Made by a program: the position numbers and the translations under genes. A stretch of 57,114 bases of DNA from Prevotella sp. CAG:1058. Lineage in GTDB: Bacteria; Bacteroidota; Bacteroidia; Bacteroidales; Bacteroidaceae. The stretch covers positions 1 to 57,114 of the forward strand of contig HF986650.1 in the NCBI GenBank assembly GCA_000433175.1, written 5' to 3'. The notes under the pieces are model-generated. The model ran no database searches. It had not been told where the DNA came from and worked only from the letters and a program-made list of their open reading frames with translations. Shown here one piece after another: positions 36,735 through 44,866 of the stretch (position 1 is its first letter; every line of letters starts with the position of its first letter).

Positions 36735-37718
36735 ATGAAATTGCTTAAATGGGGATTTATTGGTTGCGGGGAAGTCACTGAAAAGAAATCAGGACCGGCG
36801 TTCAATTTGGTTGAAGGCTCGGAAGTCGTGGCTGTAATGAGCCGTAATAAGGATAAAGCCCGTTCGTATGCAGAGCGCCATCATGTAAAAAAGTGGTATA
36901 CTGATGCCCAGGAATTGATTGACGATCCCGAAGTCAATGCTATTTATATAGCTACGCCACCGTCAAGCCATGCAACTTTTGCCATTTTGTCGATGCGTGC
37001 CGGTAAACCTGTGTATGTTGAGAAACCGATGGCAGCCAGTTATGATGATTGCACGAGGATAAACCGTGTGAGCGAGCAGACAGGCGTTCCGTGCTATGTG
37101 GCTTATTACAGGCGTTACTTGCCTTATTTTAGGAAGGTGAAGGAAATAATAAGGAACAAGACCATTGGCGACATAATGAATGTCCAGGTACGTTTTTCGT
37201 GTCCGCCGCGTAATCTTGATTATTCGGCAACGGCTTCGTTGCCGTGGCGTCTCCAGCCGGATATTGCAGGAGGAGGATATTTTTATGATTTGGCTCCTCA
37301 CCAGTTGGATTTATTGCAGGATTTATTTGGCGTGATAATCGAGGCTGAAGGCATGTGTGCCAACCGTGCCGGCCTATATTCAGCGGAAGACAGTGTAAGT
37401 GCTTGTTTTCGTTTCGAGAATGGTTTGCCAGGTAGCGGCTCATGGTGTTTTGTCGGGCATGAATCGGCTCAGGAGGATAGGATAGAGGTGATTGGTGACA
37501 AGGGCATGTTGTGTTTCTCGGTATTCAATTATGATCCGATACAGTTGGTGACCAGTGACGGTACCACGAGTATATCCGTGCCTAATCCGCCGTATGTGCA
37601 GCTGCCGCTTATCAAAGCGGTTATAGAGTCTCTCCAGGGGTTTGGCACTTGCTCTTGTACAAACGTTTCGGCAACTCCTGTGAATTGGGTTATGGATAGG
37701 ATACTTGGCAAGTTTTAA
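36735..37718 (+). CDS. Gfo/Idh/MocA family NAD(P)-dependent oxidoreductase
   Basis: 327 residues. The N-terminal Rossmann domain starts WGFIGCGEVTEKKSGPAF, a slightly unusual GxGxxx loop with Glu. The family signature EKP is in VYVEKPMAASYDD (~95), and the catalytic-type His is in DLAPHQLDLL. Members oxidise or reduce sugars and their derivatives (inositol, glucose-fructose, biliverdin-like substrates), so the substrate cannot be assigned. It stands next to a DUF1460 amidase gene (69 bp) but no sugar transport genes are nearby. Base composition is that of the core genome. Confidence 0.92.
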   Translation: MKLLKWGFIGCGEVTEKKSGPAFNLVEGSEVVAVMSRNKDKARSYAERHHVKKWYTDAQELIDDPEVNAIYIATPPSSHATFAILSMRAGKPVYVEKPMAASYDDCTRINRVSEQTGVPCYVAYYRRYLPYFRKVKEIIRNKTIGDIMNVQVRFSCPPRNLDYSATASLPWRLQPDIAGGGYFYDLAPHQLDLLQDLFGVIIEAEGMCANRAGLYSAEDSVSACFRFENGLPGSGSWCFVGHESAQEDRIEVIGDKGMLCFSVFNYDPIQLVTSDGTTSISVPNPPYVQLPLIKAVIESLQGFGTCSCTNVSATPVNWVMDRILGKF

Positions 37719-37787
37719 CCGTATTCATTCTAGTAGGTGTCTTTCTGTTTTGCAGAATTGATTTGAATTTATAGGTATAGGCTTGAT

Positions 37788-38636
37788 ATGAAGTATTTGT
37801 TGATGTTTTTAATGGCTTTTGCACCATGTTTGTGTAAGGCTTACGAAGTACAGTACGAAAAGTCGGATAGCATTAAGGTTGTCGGGCTGCTTGACGGTGC
37901 ACGCCGTCTGCCTGATGGTACTAACGATGTCATCTATTTTGCACGCAAGCTGAAAGGCATACCGTACGTGGCTCATACGCTTGAGGTAAACAAGACGGAG
38001 AAATTGGTAGTAAACCTGCGTCAGCTTGACTGTACTACGTATGTTGAGAATGTTATGGCCCTTACGTTGTGTGTCAGACAAAAGAAATATACGTTCAAGG
38101 CTTTTTGTGATAATCTTTGCAGGATGCGTTACCGTTCGGGGACACAACCACATTACGTTAGCCGGTTGCATTATTTTACTGATTGGATTGACGATAATAC
38201 GCGTAAGGGCTTGTGCTGTGAGGTGCAGGAACCTAATCCTCCGTTTGTTTCTGTTCAGAAGATTAATGTGTATTATATGTCTGCTTTCCCGTCTAAATAT
38301 AAGATGCTGAAAAACAATCCAGGGTATGTTCCGCAAATAGCCGCTACTGAGAAGGAACTTAACAAGAAGTCGTACTGGTATGTACCGAAAGCGCGCATTG
38401 CAAACACTCAACTGCTTAGAAACACAATAAAAGACGGGGATATATTGGCGCTGACAACAACCTTAAAAGGTCTTGACATACAACACGTCGGGTTTGCCGT
38501 GTGGCATAAGGACGGCCTTCACTTGCTAAATGCTTCGAGTTTGAGGCACAAGGTTGTTGAGGAGCCAATGACGTTAGGCGATTATTTGAAGAAACAACCT
38601 AAAATGACTGGTGTCAGGGTGGTTAGGATTCTTTAG
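37788..38636 (+). CDS. DUF1460 family cell-wall amidase (NlpC/P60-like)
   Basis: 282 residues with a signal peptide (~1-18, ending LCKA), so periplasmic. The DUF1460 motif LRQLDCTTYVENVMAL places the probable nucleophile at Cys82; a matching His lies in GLDIQHVGFAVWH (~232). Characterised members are N-acetylmuramoyl-L-alanine amidases or cysteine peptidases acting on peptidoglycan fragments. The length fits the family. It probably trims or recycles muropeptides. It follows the oxidoreductase gene on the same strand and precedes a thioesterase; no functional link is evident. Confidence 0.87.
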   Translation: MKYLLMFLMAFAPCLCKAYEVQYEKSDSIKVVGLLDGARRLPDGTNDVIYFARKLKGIPYVAHTLEVNKTEKLVVNLRQLDCTTYVENVMALTLCVRQKKYTFKAFCDNLCRMRYRSGTQPHYVSRLHYFTDWIDDNTRKGLCCEVQEPNPPFVSVQKINVYYMSAFPSKYKMLKNNPGYVPQIAATEKELNKKSYWYVPKARIANTQLLRNTIKDGDILALTTTLKGLDIQHVGFAVWHKDGLHLLNASSLRHKVVEEPMTLGDYLKKQPKMTGVRVVRIL

Positions 38637-38669
38637 TATAACGCTTGTTCACATTAATCTCTTTTGATT

Positions 38670-39074
38670 ATGACATTCAAGGATTTTTTAAATGAAAACG
38701 ACAGGTTTGCGGTAAACGCCGGAGCCATGTTGACTGAAATACGTGACGGATATGCGCGTGCTGAAATGACCGTAACACGTGAACATCTTAATGCAGGAGG
38801 TGTATGCCAGGGTGGTGCGCTGTTTACTTTGGCGGACTTGGCTGTTGCGGCTGTTATGAACAGTCATGGCAAGCTTACGTTAAGCTTGGAGAGTACTATA
38901 TCGTTCATGAATTCCGCCGTTGAGGGAGATGTGTTGGTAGCTGAGGCCGTTGAGACTAACAACCATCATAAAATACCTTATTATGAAGTGAAAATCAGCA
39001 ATCAGAATGGTGTTATGGTATGCGCGTTTACGTGCATCGCATACCGCAAGACCCAAGACTTTGTCGTTGGTTGA
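38670..39074 (+). CDS. PaaI-type hotdog thioesterase
   Basis: 134 residues from the ATG at 38670 (a TTG at 38664 is in frame). Single hotdog domain: an N-terminal segment RFAVNAGAMLTEI, then NAGGVCQGGALFTLADLA, where the GG plus downstream Asp form the usual PaaI active-site motif, and LSLESTISFMNSAVEGD. The His often found before GG is replaced by Gln here. Family enzymes hydrolyse acyl- or phenylacetyl-CoA thioesters; the substrate is unknown. It lies 33 bp after the DUF1460 gene and is closed by a shared terminator. Confidence 0.88.
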   Translation: MTFKDFLNENDRFAVNAGAMLTEIRDGYARAEMTVTREHLNAGGVCQGGALFTLADLAVAAVMNSHGKLTLSLESTISFMNSAVEGDVLVAEAVETNNHHKIPYYEVKISNQNGVMVCAFTCIAYRKTQDFVVG

Positions 39075-39114
39075 AAGGTCTCACATTCTCCAAACTATGC
39101 CGGATGTCAAGAAT

Positions 39115-39168
39115 ACAAGCAGGCGAAGAGGAATCTTATATAAACCCCTTCGCCTGCTTGTGTCATTT
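39115..39168. terminator. Bidirectional terminator between thioesterase and nuclease genes
   Basis: A perfect 14-bp stem (39115-39128 with 39148-39161) with T-rich sequence after it on the plus strand. It lies between two convergent genes. Confidence 0.88.
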
Positions 39169-39169
39169 T

Positions 39170-40084
39170 TTATAGTCCCCAAGCCTTTAGTGCCACCTTG
39201 CTTTCAACTTCTTTTTCTATATTGTCAGGCAGGTTGCAGAAAAAGTCTATGCCTGTCAGTTTCTCAAGTTCGTCTATTGTTACGACGTAGTCCGATAGTG
39301 GCTCGTCGTCATGCCATTCATTGCTTTGTTGTTCCGCCCAAAAGCCTAAGGCCCTGTATCCCATGCTGTTTTTCATAAGGCATGCCATGAAGAAGTATCT
39401 TGGAACTATCAGTTTGCCTTTTATCCGTTCTATTATCTGGCTTTCATTGTCAATCGTTCCACCCTTGCACACATATAAGGTGTCGCTCGATGCCGATGGT
39501 GTCCAGTCTCTTATTTTATTTTCCATTCTTACCCACAGTCCTTCTCCCTTGTCGCCTGCGTTATTCGTGTATCCGTTAAACTTGTGGTACTGTGGTTGCA
39601 TGTTGGTCATGTAGAAGGTTTGGTAGTTGGCCATGTATGAATATTTACGGTCAGCGTTGGGGCAGATGTGGCCATGCTCGTATCCTGAGCCGTAAATATA
39701 GTCAGTGTTCCAATAGTCTCCATCTTCCAGGCTCGGGTCGTTCATGTATCCATCAACTACTCTACTGTAACTTCCTGTATAACCTTGGTGCATCTGGTAG
39801 CACGACCAGCGCTGCGACTTCTTGTCGCAGTCCCATTCAACGGCATAATTTACGCGGTCGTTGTCGTATTTCTTGCTATCGCTGGTCCTGTAAACTATTA
39901 CAATGCTACGGCCTCCTTTCAGTCGCGGAAATTCCAGGCGTGATACGGCGGCTTCGTCTGTTACGACATTCTTGTTGGCGTTTTGTGAGCCTTGATGGTT
40001 GGTGCCGGTGGTATCATCGTCATTGCCACATGAGACAACGAGTACCGACAGGAACAATAATGGTAGAAGATGGAGCTTTTTCAT
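39170..40084 (-). CDS. DNA/RNA non-specific endonuclease, lipoprotein (NUC1 family)
   Basis: 304 residues with a lipoprotein signal (VLVVSC, Cys19) followed by an acidic GNDDD stretch typical of surface-exported Bacteroidota lipoproteins. The NUC1 core follows: RSIVIVYRTSDSKKYDNDRV, then HGHICPNADRKYS (~136-148). This is the His-Asn site of Serratia-type nucleases in the form EHGH rather than DRGH; the catalytic His is kept. YMTNMQPQYHKFN gives the metal-binding Asn. It probably degrades extracellular DNA or RNA for nutrients or defence. The stop codon touches the terminator shared with the thioesterase gene. Confidence 0.92.
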   Translation of the reverse strand: MKKLHLLPLLFLSVLVVSCGNDDDTTGTNHQGSQNANKNVVTDEAAVSRLEFPRLKGGRSIVIVYRTSDSKKYDNDRVNYAVEWDCDKKSQRWSCYQMHQGYTGSYSRVVDGYMNDPSLEDGDYWNTDYIYGSGYEHGHICPNADRKYSYMANYQTFYMTNMQPQYHKFNGYTNNAGDKGEGLWVRMENKIRDWTPSASSDTLYVCKGGTIDNESQIIERIKGKLIVPRYFFMACLMKNSMGYRALGFWAEQQSNEWHDDEPLSDYVVTIDELEKLTGIDFFCNLPDNIEKEVESKVALKAWGL

Positions 40085-40095
40085 TATATTTTTGT

Positions 40096-40144
40096 GTATA
40101 AAAAATGCGTCTTGGCATATATGCGACTAAGCCAAAACGCATTT
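40096..40144 (-). terminator. Terminator after rpmE2
   Basis: The stem has an outer 8-bp arm pair (40103-40110 with 40137-40144) and an inner 5-bp pair (40112-40116 with 40131-40135). On the minus strand it runs into TTTTTATA. It lies 29 bp past the rpmE2 stop. Confidence 0.8.
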
Positions 40145-40173
40145 AATTTCTTATGAAAATAATAATGTATATA

Positions 40174-40425
40174 TTATTTACGTGCCTTACCGTAGCGGCT
40201 CATGAACTTGTCTACGCGACCTGCCGAGTCAACAAGCTTGCTCTTTCCAGTATAGAACGGATGCGAAGTGCTTGAGATTTCGACTTTTACCACTGGGTAA
40301 GTTTCTCCTTCAAATTCTACAGTCTCGGTAGTTTTGCATGTAGAACGTGTAAGGAACATATCGCCGTTGGACATATCCTTGAATACGACGGGGCGATAGT
40401 TTTCAGGATGAATACCTTTTTTCAT
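40174..40425 (-). CDS. rpmE2: Ribosomal protein L31 type B
   Basis: 83 residues, the length of the type B form. It is a component of the 50S subunit near the central protuberance. [18 protein letters not shown] and [20 protein letters not shown] match the family. The Cys pairs of the zinc-binding type A form are absent (only one Cys, at ~30), so this is the zinc-independent version. No zinc-containing copy or Zur-like site is seen, so this is probably the sole, constitutive L31. It has an exact promoter match at 40485-40516 and its own terminator. Confidence 0.95.
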   Translation of the reverse strand: MKKGIHPENYRPVVFKDMSNGDMFLTRSTCKTTETVEFEGETYPVVKVEISSTSHPFYTGKSKLVDSAGRVDKFMSRYGKARK

Positions 40426-40484
40426 TTTAGTTTATAATAATTGAATGTTAATTGATATAATCGCACTATGATGCGTTTGGGTTG

Positions 40485-40516
40485 CAAAGTTACAGTTTTT
40501 TTGCCTTATAGCCAAA
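40485..40516 (-). promoter_or_regulatory. Promoter for rpmE2
   Basis: On the minus strand: TTTG (40513-40516), 20 bp, TAACTTTG (40485-40492), an exact match. It is 60 bp before the start codon. Confidence 0.75.
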
Positions 40517-40575
40517 TTTTCATAATGTTTTTTGTTTGCTTGGATTTACATGTATCCATAATTGCGGGATATTTG

Positions 40576-41349
40576 TCATTCTGTCGTGATTTTACATCTG
40601 CATACCTCTATCGGATTGTTGTCGCCTTGTATCTTCATTATGCGTATGCAGATTACGTTTTCAGAAATGTCCTCACGGTAGAATTCGAGCTGGTCGCCGT
40701 AATGGCTCTCGGCAACATAGGCGATGTCGAAACGGCGGATTACGTGAGAGGAGTGCCACTCAAGAGCGAATAGGTCAAGTACGTGCTCAATGTATTTTAT
40801 GCTATTAATGTGACCGTTTACATCGACATCGCTGTAGCTTGTGTTTATTGACGACACCAATTTTGCGTTGTTGCTCATTTTTACACGTGATAGTTGGGCA
40901 ATGGGGCATGGCTTTTCGGTATCTATATAGTTAATTATCGAACCATTGTTCACAGCAAGGATGTCTTGTGGTTGCCTGGTTATAGTGTCAATCATTGCCC
41001 ATATGCTTCGTCCGTATCCGTACACGCGGCTACTGTCTGTAGAGTCGACTATTCTGAAGTTTCTGTGTGTGAAGTATTTCATTGCGCCTTCAATCCATGT
41101 TTCCACATTGAAGCGGGCGTATTCCTTGGGCCTTTCTGTCATTTCTATTGCCAAGCGCGAAAGCACCCACGTCTTGTTGTCCAGATTAAGGCTGTCCATG
41201 CCGAAGCCGCGTTCCGTGGCATGGAAATCAGCGGCGTTAAGCAGGTGGTTGCCTAAATGCCCGATGAATAGTTTTTTTGTGAAATCACAATGAAATGGCT
41301 CTGCCAGAAATTCGTATGTTCCTACTTTGTCAAGCATATTTGTTTTCAT
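40576..41349 (-). CDS. Acyl-[acyl-carrier-protein] thioesterase
   Basis: 257 residues, double hotdog fold of the plant FatA/FatB-like family. It releases free fatty acids from acyl-ACP. The first hotdog includes WVLSRLAIEMTERPKEYARF, and the second has the catalytic segment YSDVDVNGHINSIKYIEHVL with the Asp/Asn/His of the active site. Full length for bacterial members. It has its own promoter on the minus strand and precedes rpmE2 by 150 bp; no other fatty-acid gene is adjacent. Chain-length specificity cannot be read from the sequence. Confidence 0.93.
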   Translation of the reverse strand: MKTNMLDKVGTYEFLAEPFHCDFTKKLFIGHLGNHLLNAADFHATERGFGMDSLNLDNKTWVLSRLAIEMTERPKEYARFNVETWIEGAMKYFTHRNFRIVDSTDSSRVYGYGRSIWAMIDTITRQPQDILAVNNGSIINYIDTEKPCPIAQLSRVKMSNNAKLVSSINTSYSDVDVNGHINSIKYIEHVLDLFALEWHSSHVIRRFDIAYVAESHYGDQLEFYREDISENVICIRIMKIQGDNNPIEVCRCKITTE

Positions 41350-41370
41350 TTGGAATATTTAATATAATGG

Positions 41371-41401
41371 CAAAGATAACCAAATTGACGCAAACCTGCA
41401 A
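41371..41401 (-). promoter_or_regulatory. Promoter for the acyl-ACP thioesterase gene
   Basis: On the minus strand: TTG (41399-41401), 20 bp, TATCTTTG (41371-41378). It lies 21 bp before the start codon and just past the tRNA terminator. Confidence 0.6.
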
Positions 41402-41446
41402 GGTTTTTTATATATCTTGTTATTTTATAATAGTTGTATAATGAAT

Positions 41447-41477
41447 AAAGCCTGCAAATTTCAAATTTGCAGGCTTT
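41447..41477 (-). terminator. Terminator after tRNA-Asp
   Basis: Nearly unbroken 15-bp inverted repeat (41447-41461 with 41463-41477), so a real hairpin of ~13 bp with a short loop. It lies 12 bp downstream of the tRNA on its strand. Confidence 0.8.
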
Positions 41478-41488
41478 TAATATTTTTG

Positions 41489-41563
41489 CGGTGCGTACGG
41501 GACTCGAACCCGTGACCTCCTGCGTGACAGGCAGGCATTCTAACCAGGCTGAACTAACGCACC
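41489..41563 (-). tRNA. tRNA-Asp (anticodon GTC)
   Basis: A full cloverleaf is visible on the minus strand: acceptor GGTGCGT with ACGCACC, anticodon stem CCTGC/GCAGG around loop CTGTCAC (anticodon GTC), T-loop GGTTCGAGTCC, and discriminator G. The CCA end is not encoded. It is flanked by an exact promoter match and a terminator, so it is a single-gene transcript. Confidence 0.96.
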
Positions 41564-41592
41564 TTGATAGGTCTCTGTCTTAATTGCGGTTG

Positions 41593-41624
41593 CAAAGGTA
41601 TGAATATTTTTTCATACGACCAAA
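41593..41624 (-). promoter_or_regulatory. Promoter for tRNA-Asp
   Basis: On the minus strand: TTTG (41621-41624), 20 bp, TACCTTTG (41593-41600), an exact match ~30 bp before the mature tRNA 5' end. Confidence 0.75.
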
Positions 41625-41639
41625 TTTTATTCGAACTTT

Positions 41640-42155
41640 TTATAATAAAAGTTGCATTAAAAGTGCTTTATGATATTTTTTTCCGTCAAATAACCAATCG
41701 TTTAACTCATTTGTGCAGATAAAACCGCAGCGTTCAAACAGATTCAATGATTGCACGTTCTCTTTGTCAATACACGCGTAAAGTTGGTGCAAGTGTAATA
41801 TGTTAAGTGAATATTCCTTTATTTTGTTTATTGCTGATTGCGCATAACCAAGGTTTCTGAAATCACGCTTTATGACTATTCCTATTTCGGCACGCAGGTG
41901 TTTGGGGTCGAAGTTTATAAGGTCAACGATGCCAACTACCTCGCACTTGTTGTTTTCAATCATCATGCGTACCTGGCGGTCTGTGTAAATATCGTTTCTT
42001 GTATTGGCAATATAGTCGTAAAGCATATAGCGAGAGTAGGGCACGCTTGTTATGCTGTCATTCCATAGGCTCATGTCGTTTTCTATGCCATAAAGAATGT
42101 CGAGGTCTTCAGGCTCGATGGCCCGCAGTTTGACCAACGGTAGTTTTTCGCACAT
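41640..42155 (-). CDS. GNAT-family N-acetyltransferase
   Basis: 171 residues. It is similar to SpeG/RimJ-type enzymes that acetylate small amines or protein N-termini with acetyl-CoA. The start LPLVKLRAIEPEDLDILYGI, the acetyl-CoA loop KRDFRNLGYAQSAI (Q/RxxGxG/A type) and LYACIDKENVQSLNLFERCG are typical. Its start codon overlaps the glycosyltransferase stop (TGATG), so the two are translationally coupled. It is the last gene of the recR operon. The substrate is unknown. Confidence 0.9.
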   Translation of the reverse strand: MCEKLPLVKLRAIEPEDLDILYGIENDMSLWNDSITSVPYSRYMLYDYIANTRNDIYTDRQVRMMIENNKCEVVGIVDLINFDPKHLRAEIGIVIKRDFRNLGYAQSAINKIKEYSLNILHLHQLYACIDKENVQSLNLFERCGFICTNELNDWLFDGKKYHKALLMQLLL

Positions 42156-43348
42156 CAGCTTATAATTTCGTTATCAGTTATTATAATATTGTATTTTGGA
42201 TGGTATGTTCCAATAAGAATATTGTTTTTAACATTTTTAGAGAATATATTCAGAATCGTTTCATATTTGTACGAGCTTACGTCGTAGACGGCATAGACAA
42301 GATTGTTGCCGGCATTCTCGATGAATCTTGCATGCCCACCGTTGTTCGATGTTTCGTCTGATTCGTAGAATTCCGCATCTAGTCCGTTTCTGGCTGCAAT
42401 CTCCCGGCATGCCTTAATTGATTTTGCTGAACCGATGAATATGTAGCGTGGACTTTTGTTCCCGTGCTTATTTGTAAAGCCCAAGGTCTTGTTTACTTTC
42501 TCGGTCAACATTTTCATTAGTGCGAATGTGGCTTTGATATAGATGGCCATTTTAATGGGGATGCACAGCCAGAAGCTGAGATGCCCGTAATGTTTTCGGA
42601 AGAATATTAGCATTGCCACGTAAAACACATGCACGTACCTGAACGACGATTTCTGTGTGCTTTCACCTTTATAGTGCAGTATTTTCACAGGCAGGTACCA
42701 GTTGGAATACCCTTTTTTCAACAGTCGGTATGACAGGTCGATATCTTCTCCGTACATGAAAAAGTCTTCGTCCAAGAGTCCTATTTTGTCTAATGCAGAC
42801 CTTCTTGCCATGAAGAAAGCTCCGCTTATGATCTCAATCCTGCCAGGTTCGTCCCACGACATGTCGCACATGTAGTATTTACCGAAACGCTTGTTTGTGG
42901 GATATTTGGCGCATAGGCCGCACATCTTGTAAAATGATGTCATCGGAGTAGGGAGACCGCGGCGGCTTTCAAGTGCTTTGCTGCCGTCGCTTTTCAACAT
43001 CTGCACGCCAAGTCCGCCCGCGTCAGCATGGGCGTCCATGAATTCAAGGCAGTCTTTAATTGCATTTTCGCTAACGAACGTGTCTGGGTTCAACAGCAGC
43101 ACGTAGTCTCCCGAAGTCTGTCTTATTGCAATGTTGTTTGCTTTTGCAAACCCGTTGTTATGGGGGCTTGCTATTATTTTTATGTTTTTGCCGTAGCTTT
43201 TAAGAGAGTCAACTGTTCCATCCTTTGAATGGTTGTCAATTACGCAGATTTCGGCATCAATATCCTTGACCGCTTTTAGCAGGCTGTCAATACATTGGTG
43301 CAGGTAGTGCTTTACGTTGTAGCTTACTATTATTATCGACAGCTTCAT
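42155..43348 (-). CDS. Family 2 glycosyltransferase (rhamnosyltransferase-like)
   Basis: 397 residues. The GT-A domain (~1-240) begins LSIIIVSYNVKHYLHQCID, with ICVIDNHSKDGTVDSLKS, the DxD-like LLLNPDTFVSENAI and GAFFMARRSALDKIGLLDED. These are typical of dTDP-rhamnose transferases. A hydrophobic segment around ~255-285 is followed by an extra C-terminal domain (~295-397) with YIFIGSAKSIKACREIAARN, which I do not recognise. Its start overlaps the membrane-protein gene by 4 bp. It is well outside the polysaccharide locus and has core-genome base composition, so it may serve a conserved cell-surface glycan. Confidence 0.88.
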   Translation of the reverse strand: MKLSIIIVSYNVKHYLHQCIDSLLKAVKDIDAEICVIDNHSKDGTVDSLKSYGKNIKIIASPHNNGFAKANNIAIRQTSGDYVLLLNPDTFVSENAIKDCLEFMDAHADAGGLGVQMLKSDGSKALESRRGLPTPMTSFYKMCGLCAKYPTNKRFGKYYMCDMSWDEPGRIEIISGAFFMARRSALDKIGLLDEDFFMYGEDIDLSYRLLKKGYSNWYLPVKILHYKGESTQKSSFRYVHVFYVAMLIFFRKHYGHLSFWLCIPIKMAIYIKATFALMKMLTEKVNKTLGFTNKHGNKSPRYIFIGSAKSIKACREIAARNGLDAEFYESDETSNNGGHARFIENAGNNLVYAVYDVSSYKYETILNIFSKNVKNNILIGTYHPKYNIIITDNEIIS

Positions 43349-43770
43349 TTCTTGTTCGTTTCAGTTTCGCATCTTGACATGCTGGGATAGATGAAAATAA
43401 GGCAAACAAGGCATATTATGCCCATGTAGCCGAATGCCACATTAAATCCGAAGATATAATACAACAGGGTGTTGGCAATGAGTGGGATGCATAACATGGC
43501 CATTCTCAGGCTGCCCAGTCTTAGCAGCCCGTATTCCTGAGTATTCTGAAGGATTGTGCTTATTTTCTTGAATTTAAACAATCTGAGCGCCAGCGGTATC
43601 ATGCAGATTGTCATGATTTCCATTATCGAGACTGTTAGGAACTCGGTATTTGTGTCGCATTCGAGTGTACCAGGTGATAATATTTCCGTTTCGTAAAGAG
43701 TTACTATTGCCAGCGATATTATTATGCTGGCGAGCATTTCGGTCATTAATATGTTTCTTGTTCTTTTCAT
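43345..43770 (-). CDS. Small membrane protein of unknown function
   Basis: 141 residues with four hydrophobic segments (MLASIIISLAIVTLY, FLTVSIMEIMTICMIPLAL, MLCIPLIANTLLYYIFGF, MGIICLVCLIFIYPS). No signal peptide or recognised domain. It lies 56 bp after recR and overlaps the glycosyltransferase start by 4 bp, so it belongs to that operon and may act with the glycosyltransferase. Function not assignable. Confidence 0.72.
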   Translation of the reverse strand: MKRTRNILMTEMLASIIISLAIVTLYETEILSPGTLECDTNTEFLTVSIMEIMTICMIPLALRLFKFKKISTILQNTQEYGLLRLGSLRMAMLCIPLIANTLLYYIFGFNVAFGYMGIICLVCLIFIYPSMSRCETETNKK

Positions 43771-43826
43771 ATTTCCTGAGTTGTTATAGTGTATTAACCA
43801 TGTTCCGAAACATGGCGTGAGCAGGA

Positions 43827-44444
43827 TTATTGCCTTTCTTCAAACGGTATCCTGTTTTTTATAGACCTTCCAAGTGTGACTTCGTCGGTGTATTCTAGTT
43901 CGTCGCCAACAGAGATTCCCCTGGCAATGACGCTTAGCTTAACTCCCGATTTTGCCAATTTCCTGTATATGTAAAAATTAGTGGTGTCTCCTTCCATTGT
44001 CGAGCTGAGTGCTAGTATTACTTCTTTTATGCCGCCTTCATTCACACGCTCTACCAGCGAGTCAATCTCGATGTCGTTTGGCCCTATGCCGTCCATTGGA
44101 GAGATGACACCACCCAATACATGGTACAAGCCGTTGAATTGTTGGGTGTTTTCTACAGCAATAACGTCCTGTACGTTTTCAACCACGCATACCGTTTCTT
44201 TGTCACGGTGCGTGTTTGAGCATATCGGGCAGATTTCAGTGTCACTTATGTTGTGGCATATCTTACAGTGCCTTATTTCTTTGCGCATGGCGCTTATTGT
44301 GTTGACAAAACGCTCAACCTTGTCCTCGTCTTGCTTTAGTATGAATAGGGCAAGCCTCAAAGCTGTTTTTTGTCCAATACCGGGCAGTCCGGAAAGTTCG
44401 CTGACGGCCTTGCTGAATAGTTGTGACGGATATTGTTGTATCAT
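43827..44444 (-). CDS. recR: Recombination mediator protein RecR
   Basis: 205 residues, usual length. It works with RecO and RecF to load RecA at ssDNA gaps. N-terminal Hh[20 protein letters not shown]; the four-Cys zinc finger [16 protein letters not shown] (~57-72); the Toprim domain beginning [14 protein letters not shown]; and the C-terminal segment [17 protein letters not shown]. It is the first gene of a four-gene minus-strand operon with a promoter directly upstream. The partners recO and recF are not in the window. Confidence 0.96.
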   Translation of the reverse strand: MIQQYPSQLFSKAVSELSGLPGIGQKTALRLALFILKQDEDKVERFVNTISAMRKEIRHCKICHNISDTEICPICSNTHRDKETVCVVENVQDVIAVENTQQFNGLYHVLGGVISPMDGIGPNDIEIDSLVERVNEGGIKEVILALSSTMEGDTTNFYIYRKLAKSGVKLSVIARGISVGDELEYTDEVTLGRSIKNRIPFEERQ

Positions 44445-44462
44445 GTTTCTTTGATTTCGTCG

Positions 44463-44494
44463 GCAAAGTTAATTCAATAAGCGGGAATTTCCAA
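44463..44494 (-). promoter_or_regulatory. Promoter for the recR operon
   Basis: On the minus strand: TTGG (44491-44494), 20 bp, TAACTTTG (44463-44470), 18 bp before the recR start codon. One mismatch in the -33 box. Confidence 0.6.
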
Positions 44495-44633
44495 GACAAT
44501 TCAGACAAATGACGTAACAGCGGTGGAAAAAACTTCTGTACAGTCTTTGAAACTGTATGTCGGATGTGTATCTTATCTGGTAAGGTTATATTAGTGTATT
44601 TCTCTGTTTAAGAAGCCTTGTTTATTATATTTC

Positions 44634-44721
44634 CAAAAGGTAGCCTTTGGGCGTGTAAAAGGTTACATCTTACATGATAAAAGGCATCCTTTCTCAGCGT
44701 AAAAGGATGCCTTTGGGTTCC
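44634..44721. repeat. Array B: four 22-bp palindromic units
   Basis: Units at 44634-44655, 44656-44677, 44678-44699 and 44700-44721, exactly contiguous. The first reads CAAAAGGTAGCCTTTGG plus spacer; the others begin TAAAAGG. It has the same 22-bp period and copy number as the arrays at 15199 and 55441. It lies in the gene-free stretch between the end of feoAB and the recR promoter. Apart from the stem-loop at 44743-44771 nothing else was recognised there. Confidence 0.85.
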
Positions 44722-44742
44722 CATTTGTTTTTTTGCTAATTC

Positions 44743-44771
44743 CCACTTAGCCTGCCGTGCAGGCTAAGTGG
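44743..44771 (-). terminator. Stem-loop after feoAB, terminator-like
   Basis: A perfect 13-bp G/C-rich stem (44743-44755 with 44759-44771) with a 3-base loop, 96 bp beyond the feoAB stop. On the minus strand it is not followed by a T-run, so it may be a processing or protective stem rather than a classical terminator. Confidence 0.5.
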
Positions 44772-44866
44772 CTTCCTGTCAGGCCGTTATACATCTCCGT
44801 GCTAGTTGGCGCGTACTAGTGGTTGAACTTTTTTCCGACAAGTACAGGTGCTGTCCGTTCCTGTCG

